Assembly: GCA_964352375.1 (NCBI GenBank) | Contig: CAYGSA010000001.1 | Coordinates: 1-64,000, forward strand | Source: UBA1672 sp964352375 | GTDB taxonomy: Bacteria > Pseudomonadota > Alphaproteobacteria > Micavibrionales > Micavibrionaceae | DNA: 64,000 nt | Direction: 5' to 3' | In this document: piece after piece, positions 9,083-16,434 of the stretch | Layout: the number at the start of each line of letters is the position of its first letter | How positions within the stretch are numbered: position 1 is the stretch's first letter | Program-made: the position numbers and the translations under genes | Notes under the pieces: model-generated | Databases searched by the model: none | What the model was told of the DNA's origin: nothing | What the model saw: only the letters and a program-made list of their open reading frames with translations

Positions 9083-10028
9083 AAAATTTTGAAAATCTCT
9101 TATTAAGCCCAATATTAGGAATTGCCCAAATAATTCTTTGCAAAACAAATATAGGATGACACAAAAATAATTCTACAATGCTTTTAAAGAATGAATATTT
9201 CGCTCCAGATAAATACTCGTATTTTGCTTCAATCCATTTATAGCATGCATTATATGAGCCGATAGATTGTATGAAATTCTTGTGCTTTTTAAGAAGCTGT
9301 AGGGTGAACAGTTTCTCACTTTGTAAATTCTTATCATCGCTCATCGTCATTTTTTGTGTGACGAGTGGATCGGCGACACCTAAAAAATGTCCTCCTTTGA
9401 TCGCTAGACGAATATTAAAATCCGTATCTTCGCTACGGTAAAATTCTGAATCAAAACCATTCAGCTTTCTATATGTAGAAATGCGCGCCATTTGGGAACA
9501 TGTTGCCGTTGAACCATATCCATGTTTGAAAGGCTTGCCGGTGAGTATTCTTTCAGCAACAGCCTGGCCATTTGGCGCAATTGAGCCTTCATTCATTCCC
9601 ATAGTTTCTTCTATATGAGACTGTCCATCAGGGTATATCTGTAAACGCGCACTATGGCAAATAACGTCGTGTCCATTGGCAAATTCTTTTTCGTATTGAA
9701 TGATGCGCTGATATTGTTGTTCTATACGATTTGGCATGCTTACATCGTCATCATCAAAAAAGGCAATAAACTCGCCAGTTGCTTCTTCAATGATACGGTT
9801 GCGAGATACAGCAACTCCCATATTCTTTACATTTTGAAATAAATATATATCTGGGTTGTGATCTTTAGCCTCGTTCAGCATATCCCATGTTTTATCAGTT
9901 GAATAATCATCAATGATAATAATTTGAAAATCTGGCCAATTTTGAGAAAGCGCTGAATCTAAAGCATCTTGAATTGTATCCTGCGCATTATATGTTGTTA
10001 GTCCAATTGTTATCAGTGGGGTGTTCAT
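9069..10028 (-). CDS. Family 2 glycosyltransferase (paralogue of its downstream neighbour)
   Basis: GT-A fold with PLITIGLTTYNAQDTI, IIDDYSTDKT and GEFIAFFDDDD, then FYRSEDTDFNIRLAIKGGHFLG. It shares layout and many motifs with the following gene, including a 30-base stretch identical at DNA level (9744-9773 versus 8783-8812). It is the first gene of the leftward half of the island; the 90-base spacer 10029-10118 separates it from the MerR gene. Likely cytoplasmic sugar transfer in surface-glycan synthesis. Confidence 0.86.
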   Translation of the reverse strand: MNTPLITIGLTTYNAQDTIQDALDSALSQNWPDFQIIIIDDYSTDKTWDMLNEAKDHNPDIYLFQNVKNMGVAVSRNRIIEEATGEFIAFFDDDDVSMPNRIEQQYQRIIQYEKEFANGHDVICHSARLQIYPDGQSHIEETMGMNEGSIAPNGQAVAERILTGKPFKHGYGSTATCSQMARISTYRKLNGFDSEFYRSEDTDFNIRLAIKGGHFLGVADPLVTQKMTMSDDKNLQSEKLFTLQLLKKHKNFIQSIGSYNACYKWIEAKYEYLSGAKYSFFKSIVELFLCHPIFVLQRIIWAIPNIGLNKRFSKFYAQR

Positions 10029-10118
10029 AGTGATTTTAACTTAGATGCATTTGTAATATTCTTAATAGCATTCAATTACTTGCTATCTTCTCTATACCGA
10101 AAGTTTAAATAATGAACT

Positions 10119-10640
10119 TTAGCCTTTACGCTTGACCATGCCGCGCAGGTCTTTTAGCTCCGCGAGGATATCTTCTAGTGCTTTGCGTTGGGAGTCGTTT
10201 AGTTTGCCTGATGTCTCAGCGGATCTTGGCGCATGATCTGCTGTAAAGGCTTGTGCTGAATCGTCTTGCCGCGTGTCAGAAAAGTTTTCAATAATACGTT
10301 TTTTCCCAGCTTCGCGCAGAAGCTTTTGAACGCCTTTTATGGTGTAGCCTTCGACATAAAGAAGGCGATGGATTGCTTGCAGCAAACTGACATCTTCGGG
10401 GCGGTAATATCTTCGCCCTCCTCCACGTTTTAGGGGTTTAATGTGCGAGAATTTTGTCTCCCAGAATCTAAGAACGTGCTGTTGGACACCGAGTTCATCT
10501 GCAACCTCACTTATGGTACGGAAGGCAGCGGCGGATTTTTTACCACGCGCATTTTTGAGTGCAGAATCAGCGCGTTCTGCGGTTTTGTCTTGAGAGGGTT
10601 TTTGCTCTTGAAACTCTTGTTTAGAGGTCTCTGCGCTCAT
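10119..10640 (-). CDS. MerR family transcriptional regulator
   Basis: The winged helix-turn-helix of MerR proteins spans about residues 40-108: TISEVADELGVQQHVLRFWE, then FSHIKPLKRGGGRRYYRPEDV. There is a charged N-terminal extension and a short C-terminal helix instead of an effector or metal domain, so no inducer is evident. It starts one base after the ihfA stop. This ihfA-MerR pair is conserved in alphaproteobacteria. Targets are not deducible. Confidence 0.88.
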   Translation of the reverse strand: MSAETSKQEFQEQKPSQDKTAERADSALKNARGKKSAAAFRTISEVADELGVQQHVLRFWETKFSHIKPLKRGGGRRYYRPEDVSLLQAIHRLLYVEGYTIKGVQKLLREAGKKRIIENFSDTRQDDSAQAFTADHAPRSAETSGKLNDSQRKALEDILAELKDLRGMVKRKG

Positions 10641-10641
10641 T

Positions 10642-10938
10642 TTATTTTCCTCTGTTTACACGATCTTTTAGAACGTGGGATGCTTTGAAAACCAGTACTT
10701 TACGCGGTAAGATCGGGACTTCCACACCTGTTTTCGGGTTTCGTCCGATGCGCTCGCCTTTTTCGCGGATTGTGAAACTTCCGAAGGATGATATCTTTAC
10801 GTTTTCTCCACTGATGAGCGCGTTTGCGACCTCATCCAGGACTGTTTCGACGAGTTCCGAGGATTCGTTGCGAGATAAACCAACCTCTTCATAGACGGCT
10901 TCGGATAAATCTGCGCGCGTGATCGTTTGCGATTCCAT
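10642..10938 (-). CDS. ihfA: Integration host factor subunit alpha
   Basis: HU/IHF-fold DNA-bending protein of 98 residues. TRADLSEAVYEEVGLSR begins the helical body. KISSFGSFTIREKGERIGRN with PKTGVEVPI forms the DNA-inserting beta arm and carries the conserved Pro. The ATG at 10938 is chosen because GGAG lies about six bases upstream and the length matches the family; an ATG at 10950 and another start at 10992 are in frame upstream. It acts with IhfB, not present here, in recombination, replication and promoter architecture. Confidence 0.93.
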   Translation of the reverse strand: MESQTITRADLSEAVYEEVGLSRNESSELVETVLDEVANALISGENVKISSFGSFTIREKGERIGRNPKTGVEVPILPRKVLVFKASHVLKDRVNRGK

Positions 10939-11052
10939 TATTAACTCCATTTTGAATATATAAAGAGTAGCGATTCGTTTCAGCGGCGTCAATGAACCTG
11001 ATAAAAAGATTTCTTAAAAAAGTGATTCAATTCAAATAGTAAGCTCTTTATT

Positions 11053-12009
11053 TTAAACCCGAACCAAGGCCGAGCCCCAGGTGAGGCCACCGCCGAGGGC
11101 TTCGAATAGTACGCTTTGACCGCTTTGGATGCGTCCTGATTTCATGGCTTCGTCGAACGCGAGCGGAATTGAGGCTGCAGAGGTGTTTCCGTGGTTTGCT
11201 ACAGTCATGATCACGCGCTCCATGGGCAGGTTTAATTTTTTGGCCGTGGCTTCGATGATGCGGGCGTTGGCTTGGTGCGGGACAAGCCAGTCAATTTGAT
11301 CTGCACTTAAATCATTAGCTTCCAAAGCCGCATTTACCGCACCTGCCATAAGCTTTACAGCGTGCTTAAAGACTTCGCGGCCATGCATGACGATATGGCC
11401 GCTGTCGCCCGTTGTTGAGACGCCGCCGTTTGTGTAGAGGATGTCCTTGTAGTTTCCATCTGCGTAGAGGTGCGTAGAGAGTATGCCGCTCTCTGATGCA
11501 TCTTTGGCCTCCAGTATTACCGCACCTGCGCCATCGCCGAAGAGAACGCAGGTTGTGCGGTCGCTCCAGTCCAGAACGGCGCTCATTTTTTCTGCGCCAA
11601 TGACGAGGACACGTTTGAGTTGGCCTGCCTTGATGAAGTTATCAGCGGTGGCAAGGGCGTATATGAATCCTGTGCATACGGCTTGAACGTCGAAGGCTAT
11701 TCCTGCGGGGACGCCTAAGGCGGCTTGCACTTTGACTGCGACAGAGGGAAAGGTTTGATCGGGCGTTGTTGTGGCGACGATGATGCCGTCTATGTCACTT
11801 GCACTGAGGCCTGCGCTTTCCAATGCGTTTTGCGCGGCTTTTGTAGCCATGTCTGAGGTTGTCTCGTTTTGTGCGGCGATGTGACGTTGTTTTATGCCGC
11901 TGCGCTGGACAATCCATTCATCTGATGTGTCGACGATCTTTTCTAAATCGGCGTTTGTCATGATTTTTTCCGGGAGATAGCTGCCGGTGGAGATGATTAA
12001 TGAACGCAT
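11053..12009 (-). CDS. fabH: 3-oxoacyl-ACP synthase III (KAS III)
   Basis: Condenses acetyl-CoA with malonyl-ACP to begin fatty-acid synthesis. The catalytic triad is visible: Cys112 in AVCTGF, His245 in VPHQANARI and Asn275 in NHGNTSAAS. Length 318 is standard. It follows plsX with a three-base gap, the usual plsX-fabH operon coupling fatty-acid and phospholipid synthesis. ihfA follows after about 115 bases, so read-through is plausible but not shown. Confidence 0.95.
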   Translation of the reverse strand: MRSLIISTGSYLPEKIMTNADLEKIVDTSDEWIVQRSGIKQRHIAAQNETTSDMATKAAQNALESAGLSASDIDGIIVATTTPDQTFPSVAVKVQAALGVPAGIAFDVQAVCTGFIYALATADNFIKAGQLKRVLVIGAEKMSAVLDWSDRTTCVLFGDGAGAVILEAKDASESGILSTHLYADGNYKDILYTNGGVSTTGDSGHIVMHGREVFKHAVKLMAGAVNAALEANDLSADQIDWLVPHQANARIIEATAKKLNLPMERVIMTVANHGNTSAASIPLAFDEAMKSGRIQSGQSVLFEALGGGLTWGSALVRV

Positions 12010-12012
12010 AAA

Positions 12013-13074
12013 TTAAGATTCTTGAGAGATGAATGTTTCTTGATCTGTTAAGTGACTTATATCATGAATGACCTGATCTATATAGCCCTGACGCGCAAGG
12101 CGAACTGCTAAAATCACGGCTGAGGAGAAGCCAAGAGCATCTGCGCCGCCGTGGCTTTTTATGCATAGGCCGTTTAGCCCCAAGAATACACCGCCGTTAT
12201 AAAGGCGAGGGTCCATTTGATTTTTAAGTTTTCGGAGTGAGTAGAAGGCGAAAAGGCCGCCGATCATGGCAAGTGGGTTTGAGTAGAAAGCGTGCTTTGC
12301 GTAATGTTTCATGAGCTTACCCGCGCCTTCTGCAGTTTTGAGCGCGATGTTTCCAGCGTAGCCGTCTGCGACGATCACATCGACGGCTCCTTTGGTTATG
12401 TCATCTCCCTCTACAAATCCTTTATAATCGCCAGGGAAATCTACTTTTGAAAGTATCTCTGCAGCGCGGCGCACGTGATCTGGGCCTTTATTGTCTTCTG
12501 TGCCGATGTTTAGAAGGCCGACTGATGGTTTTTCGACTTTTTTGTGTGCGCGGGCGAAAATTGAGCCCAAGAGCGCGAATTGCACAAGGTTTTCAGCATC
12601 AACCAAAATATTCGCACCGAGATCAAGCATGATCGTGTCGCCGTTTATTCCAGGGAAAACGGACGCGATTGCGGGGCGGTGAATCCCAGGGGCGGTTTTC
12701 AGTACCATTTTGCTGAGTGCCATGAGCGCGCCGGTGTTCCCCGCAGAGACGACAGCCGAGGCTTTGCCTTCTTTTACGGACTCTATTGCCATACGCATGC
12801 TGGTGCCTTTGCTTGCACGCAGAGCCTCAGACGGTTTATCAGTACCCAATATTCTTTTGTTTGTGTGATGAATTTCGCAACGCGATTTGAGGGCTTTGAA
12901 CTTACTGAGATATATCTCAATTTCTGTTTTATCTCCAAAAATCAGAAAAAAGACATCAGGACGTCCTTTTGTAACTTTATTGAGGGCGGGAATAATTTCT
13001 TTTGGGCCGAAGTCACCCCCCATCGCGTCAACTGCGATAATAGTTTTTTCGGGGGATGTGTTTTGAACAGACAA
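12013..13074 (-). CDS. plsX: Phosphate acyltransferase PlsX
   Basis: Makes acyl-phosphate from acyl-ACP for glycerol-3-phosphate acylation. Diagnostic stretches are IAVDAMGGDFGPKE at the N-terminus, VSAGNTGALMALSK and GFVEGDDITKG. Length 353 is normal. The start codon is TTG at 13074, with AAAGG about nine bases upstream; no ATG precedes the conserved AMGGD. It lies 21 bases after rpmF in the conserved rpmF-plsX-fabH order. Confidence 0.94.
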   Translation of the reverse strand: MSVQNTSPEKTIIAVDAMGGDFGPKEIIPALNKVTKGRPDVFFLIFGDKTEIEIYLSKFKALKSRCEIHHTNKRILGTDKPSEALRASKGTSMRMAIESVKEGKASAVVSAGNTGALMALSKMVLKTAPGIHRPAIASVFPGINGDTIMLDLGANILVDAENLVQFALLGSIFARAHKKVEKPSVGLLNIGTEDNKGPDHVRRAAEILSKVDFPGDYKGFVEGDDITKGAVDVIVADGYAGNIALKTAEGAGKLMKHYAKHAFYSNPLAMIGGLFAFYSLRKLKNQMDPRLYNGGVFLGLNGLCIKSHGGADALGFSSAVILAVRLARQGYIDQVIHDISHLTDQETFISQES

Positions 13075-13095
13075 GTTCTTTGCCTTTAATAGACG

Positions 13096-13278
13096 TTAGT
13101 CGTCTTTTCCTTCGATGACTTGACGGCCTTTATACATGCCTGTCTTAAGGTCAACGTGGTGGCGGCGTACAGCTTCGCCCGTGTTTCCATCTTCAACCCA
13201 GTTTTCAACTGTTAAAGCATGGTGCGAGCGGCGCATATTGCGCTTTGATTTTGTTGTTTTTCTCTTTGGTACAGCCAT
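13096..13278 (-). CDS. rpmF: 50S ribosomal protein L32
   Basis: Sixty residues, strongly basic, beginning MAVPKRKTTKSKRNMRRS, which is the L32 signature. No zinc-ribbon cysteines are present, as is normal for the alphaproteobacterial form. A purine-rich ribosome-binding site (AGGATTAGG) precedes the ATG. It sits between DUF177 and plsX, the order found across bacteria. Confidence 0.96.
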   Translation of the reverse strand: MAVPKRKTTKSKRNMRRSHHALTVENWVEDGNTGEAVRRHHVDLKTGMYKGRQVIEGKDD

Positions 13279-13345
13279 GAGCCTAATCCTTAATTTTTAA
13301 AACGTTTGGGAGTGATACCTAAAAAACAGGCGAAAGGCAAGGAAT

Positions 13346-13921
13346 TTATTTCCCTTTCCAATCCTTTAATTTGGCGAATGGGTTAGTGTAATCATAGTCA
13401 TCGCCGATATGATCTTCTTTTGCCTCGAGCCCCAAGGATGCTCCTGGCTTTTTGGGATATGGGTCTAAAATTAGTGACAGGTTTTGTACGACAAGCTCGC
13501 CGATGTCTATTTTGCCCTCGATGACGGGTTCAGGATCGTCTGATTCCTCCATAATGGGAAGGTCGTCTTTTTCTTTTTGCGCTAAACGTTCGCGGCGTGC
13601 CTTTTCGAAGGATACGGTTTGTGTTGGATCGGCGAACCATGCTTCGAATGTGTCTGAGATTTCTCTTTCAATTTCTTCTGCCGTTACAACGCAATTTTGT
13701 TGGACTTTTGCAGTTAGTTCGCCCTGTGCATAAATGACTTTTGTTACACTGTTTCGGCTTAACTCAACAGTTGCGATGAGTTCATCTATAGATGCTATCC
13801 CTAATCGTTTGGCGACGAGTTTCTTATTTTTTTCAGGAATTGATAAAACATGCTTGGAAGGCTTCGTATGAATATCTTCGGAGTCTACGAATTCCGACCA
13901 CTCTTGAGAATAAAGTTTCAT
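13346..13921 (-). CDS. DUF177 (YceD) family protein
   Basis: A 191-residue acidic protein with the DUF177 features: a central cysteine in VQQNCVVTAEEIE, then the acidic IDIGELVVQNLSLILDPYP block and a C-terminal NPFAKLKDWKGK that matches the family's usual ending. YceD homologues sit directly upstream of rpmF and have been linked to 23S rRNA accumulation. Here it lies 67 bases before rpmF and four bases after the cytochrome bc1 chaperone gene, so all are probably co-transcribed. Confidence 0.88.
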   Translation of the reverse strand: MKLYSQEWSEFVDSEDIHTKPSKHVLSIPEKNKKLVAKRLGIASIDELIATVELSRNSVTKVIYAQGELTAKVQQNCVVTAEEIEREISDTFEAWFADPTQTVSFEKARRERLAQKEKDDLPIMEESDDPEPVIEGKIDIGELVVQNLSLILDPYPKKPGASLGLEAKEDHIGDDYDYTNPFAKLKDWKGK

Positions 13922-13924
13922 GCC

Positions 13925-14431
13925 TTAAGCCTCCAGCTTATTATTAAAGGATTGTGTGTCAGTTTCTTTAATGTTTGTTCTGATGAATATTTCCATTTTA
14001 TGGGTTTTATCAGACCCTATTTCTTCGACTGTGCCGTATAAGTTTCGTTTCAGGACTTTTTGCATATCTTCTTCACCGTCTATGGCTGCTTTGTATGCGT
14101 GCATACGACCATTGAACGCTTTCATCATGCGTTTCATGTGTTTAGGAATGCCCATGTCTCCTATTCCCAGCTCTCGTAAGGTCTGATCCATATCGCGGAA
14201 TGTCACATCAAATAACTTTTGTGATATGGCTTTATAATTTTCGTCACCCATAATGCGGTGCAATTGGATATAAACGTGAAGCAAGAGTAAATCAAAACGC
14301 CCGTCAAATGTGTCTGGTACACCGCATTGCCTATAGAAGAATTCTTCGCGTGTGTTCATCAGCGCGGCTCCGTATAAATCTTCGGCCGTTTCGGTGATTT
14401 TATTTTTTTGTTTGAATAAAACACTAAACAT
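13925..14431 (-). CDS. Ubiquinol-cytochrome c chaperone (CBP3/UQCC1 family)
   Basis: The 168-residue protein contains the family core: FDLLLLHVYIQLHRI, then LFDVTFRDMDQTLRELGIGD and HMKRMMKAFNGRMHAY. Mitochondrial Cbp3 assists cytochrome b synthesis and assembly of complex III, and the bacterial version is presumed to do the same, implying an aerobic respiratory chain. It is divergent from bamE across 71 bases, which must contain both promoters. The order with DUF177 is typical of alphaproteobacteria. Confidence 0.88.
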   Translation of the reverse strand: MFSVLFKQKNKITETAEDLYGAALMNTREEFFYRQCGVPDTFDGRFDLLLLHVYIQLHRIMGDENYKAISQKLFDVTFRDMDQTLRELGIGDMGIPKHMKRMMKAFNGRMHAYKAAIDGEEDMQKVLKRNLYGTVEEIGSDKTHKMEIFIRTNIKETDTQSFNNKLEA

Positions 14432-14502
14432 CGTTTTTTGCTCTGGGCTTTTCTGTCATTGCTAATTAGACTTAAGAGATATCATTATTACAGAAGATTA
14501 CT

Positions 14503-14970
14503 ATGCCAAAAATACTTTTTTGCCTCCTTTGTCTTTTAGCTGTGAGCGGTTGTTCTCCGGTTAAGATGCAGCGTGGGAATTTACTCCAAGATTATCAGCT
14601 TGCTGATGTTAAGGTCGGGGAGCATTCACGCTCTGATGTTTTGCGGATGCTGGGCTCGCCGACATCTCAATCGACGTTCAACCCTGATATTTGGTATTAT
14701 ATCGGGCAGGAAACTGAGAAGCGCGGCATTCTGGATGACCGTGTTAAGAATGAGCGCATTGTCGTAGTCGCTTTTAATGCAGACGGTATAGTTGATCAGA
14801 TCCAAGATGTTGATCAAGATCGTATTGATGTTCCCTATGCGAAGGGTAAAACACCAACCCACGGAAATGAACTGACGTTTATGCAGCAATTGCTTGGAAA
14901 TCTGGGGCGTTTTAATGCGCCCCAAGGGAGCAGCAGTGCAGCAGATACCGCGGGTGGTGGGCGTCGTTAA
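14503..14970 (+). CDS. bamE: Outer-membrane assembly lipoprotein BamE (SmpA/OmlA)
   Basis: Lipoprotein with a short signal peptide and lipobox LAVSGC, acylated at Cys17. The SmpA/OmlA fold follows: DVKVGEHSRSDVLRMLGSPT then WYYIGQETEKR. It helps the BamA complex insert beta-barrel proteins. The Gly/Ser-rich C-terminus is probably disordered. The stop codon is the last base before the run of N, so the gene is complete but its downstream context is missing. Confidence 0.92.
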   Translation: MPKILFCLLCLLAVSGCSPVKMQRGNLLQDYQLADVKVGEHSRSDVLRMLGSPTSQSTFNPDIWYYIGQETEKRGILDDRVKNERIVVVAFNADGIVDQIQDVDQDRIDVPYAKGKTPTHGNELTFMQQLLGNLGRFNAPQGSSSAADTAGGGRR

Positions 14971-15070
14971 NNNNNNNNNNNNNNNNNNNNNNNNNNNNNN
15001 NNNNNNNNNNNNNNNNNNNNNNNNNNNNNNNNNNNNNNNNNNNNNNNNNNNNNNNNNNNNNNNNNNNNNN
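14971..15070. other. Assembly gap of exactly 100 N
   Basis: A run of 100 N, a conventional filler for a gap of unknown length. The left contig ends with the stop of bamE and the right contig begins with the reverse-complement stop of the leftward gene at 15071-15481. Both contig ends show TTAA. Convergent stops flank it, so a terminator hairpin or another hard-to-assemble repeat may be what is missing. Confidence 0.97.
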
Positions 15071-15481
15071 TTAAATCGGGCGTTGCTGGACGACCTGGAG
15101 GAGGACTTCGGTGGCGATATCTTTGCCCATAATCTCATGTGTAATTTTATTGAGTTTGTCTTTGATCATTACAACCTGAATAACGCCGCCTTTGAATGCC
15201 GCGTGCTTGTTGAGTGCGCCATACATTTCCTGAATATACGCATCTGTCAGTTTTGGTTTCATCGCCTTAACTTTGTCAGCATTAAATATTCCGTCAACTT
15301 CTATCGCTACGACCATACTCACGACCTGCTGAACGCCGTCATCATCAATGATGGGGAGCAAAAGTGGATCTAGCTTTACGTATTCTTTGGCATTGGGGTT
15401 TTCTTCTTTCTTATCAGATGCGGCATAGGCCTGCACTGGTGAAAGTAATCCAATGATAAATAGAGCAATTAATATACGCAT
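15071..15481 (-). CDS. Exported protein of unknown function, FliL-like
   Basis: A 136-residue protein with a cleavable signal peptide (LIALFIIGLLSPVQAYA, predicted cut near residue 20). The mature part, YVKLDPLLLPIIDDDGVQQV and a helical stretch ending EVLLQVVQQRPI, resembles small alphaproteobacterial proteins distantly related to FliL, the flagellar basal-body protein. It lacks the N-terminal anchor of true FliL and lies away from flagellar genes, so a motility role is not established. Its stop codon abuts the gap but the reading frame is complete. Confidence 0.7.
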   Translation of the reverse strand: MRILIALFIIGLLSPVQAYAASDKKEENPNAKEYVKLDPLLLPIIDDDGVQQVVSMVVAIEVDGIFNADKVKAMKPKLTDAYIQEMYGALNKHAAFKGGVIQVVMIKDKLNKITHEIMGKDIATEVLLQVVQQRPI

Positions 15482-15506
15482 TTCACACCAAGCTATTGTT
15501 TAACAA

Positions 15507-15538
15507 CGCCTAAAGCATATCACTGAAACCTTAAGGCG
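15507..15538. repeat. Inverted repeat (CGCCTAAAG / CTTAAGGCG) between nusB and the exported-protein gene
   Basis: Nine-base arms at 15507-15515 and 15530-15538 pair at eight of nine positions around a 14-base loop. A short palindrome TTGTTTAACAA lies just beside it (15497-15507). There is no T-run after the stem on either strand, so a simple intrinsic terminator is unlikely. It could be an operator for the exported-protein gene or an RNA-processing hairpin after nusB. Confidence 0.35.
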
Positions 15539-15568
15539 GTGTTATATTTGGATAAAATTGTAGATAAT

Positions 15569-16003
15569 TTAAGATGCGTTCGACGTAGAGCTAGCGGAAT
15601 CGAGAATGCCGTTAATAAATGACACTTGGCCTTGCTCATAAAAGCTATGGGTTGCGTTTAGGTAGTCATTTATGATGATGCCTTTGTCTTCTTTGCCAAC
15701 CATTAACTCACTTAGGCCGCAAAAAACTATGGCTTTTAGGAGTGGCTCTATGTCTTTTTCGCTCTCTTTTGTATGTTTTTTGAATGCTTTATCGACGTCT
15801 ATTAATCTATCATCTAAATCTGCCATGATTTTCTTGAACAAAGCTGATTTAGGTTTCGTATTGATTTTGCTGTCTTCGTCGACCTCAAGGCCGCGTTTCA
15901 TATAGTCATCAATTAAAATTTTCAGCGCACGCTGTGTGCTCAGCATTTCATAGCATGCTTGAATAGCCATTAAACGTGCGGCAAGTTCGGGGGTCATTTT
16001 CAT
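15569..16003 (-). CDS. nusB: Transcription antitermination factor NusB
   Basis: All-helical NusB fold of 144 residues. ARLMAIQACYEML opens the fold. LLKAIVFCGLSELMV and IIINDYLNATHSF match the conserved ELL and INEYIEIAK-type motifs in divergent form. It joins the antitermination complex on rRNA operons. Start ATG 16003 overlaps the ribH stop by four bases, so it is the last gene of the riboflavin operon, the usual ribH-nusB pairing. Confidence 0.88.
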   Translation of the reverse strand: MKMTPELAARLMAIQACYEMLSTQRALKILIDDYMKRGLEVDEDSKINTKPKSALFKKIMADLDDRLIDVDKAFKKHTKESEKDIEPLLKAIVFCGLSELMVGKEDKGIIINDYLNATHSFYEQGQVSFINGILDSASSTSNAS

Positions 16004-16422
16004 GCTAATTTTGCCTTTAATTTGTGGAGCGCTATTGCGGCGTATGCGATGTCAGCACCCTTATTTTTTTGTGCGGGATCGGCGCGGGTGATGGCTTGAT
16101 CCAATGTATCACAAGTTAATATGCCATTCCCTATGGGGGCGTTTCTGGCGAGACTGAGTGTTGATATGCCACGCGCACTCTCGTTGCAGACGATATCATA
16201 ATGTGATGTTTCGCCCCGTATAACACAGCCGAGCGCTAAATAGAGGTCGTACTTATCGCTTTCAATACCGAGTTTTAAGGCGAGTGGAATTTCTAATGCT
16301 CCGGGTACTTCTTCGATATCGTATGTTACACTTTCGCCATCAAGAACAGTTTTTGCACCATTCAGAAGATGGTTCGAGACTTTTTCGTAATAGGGTGAAA
16401 CAACAATCATACAATGTGGCAT
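16000..16422 (-). CDS. ribH: 6,7-dimethyl-8-ribityllumazine synthase
   Basis: Joins the pyrimidine and the four-carbon dihydroxybutanone phosphate to form lumazine, the penultimate riboflavin step. Key stretches: VSPYYEKVSNHLL at the start, VPGALEIPLALK for substrate binding and LGCVIRGETSHYDIVC, which carries the catalytic His. Length 140 is slightly short because the usual N-terminal extension is missing. It lies 12 bases after ribB and overlaps nusB. Confidence 0.93.
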   Translation of the reverse strand: MPHCMIVVSPYYEKVSNHLLNGAKTVLDGESVTYDIEEVPGALEIPLALKLGIESDKYDLYLALGCVIRGETSHYDIVCNESARGISTLSLARNAPIGNGILTCDTLDQAITRADPAQKNKGADIAYAAIALHKLKAKLA

Positions 16423-16434
16423 TTAAAAAGTGTC

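Noticed and set aside
1..10028. Glycan island considered as a prophage or integrated element
   Set aside because: No integrase, tRNA target, direct repeat or phage gene is visible; only one edge (near 10029-10118) lies in the window.
10065..10086. ATAGCA / TGCTAT inverted repeat between the MerR gene and the GT2 gene
   Set aside because: Only six pairs with a ten-base loop and no T-run; expected by chance in AT-rich DNA.
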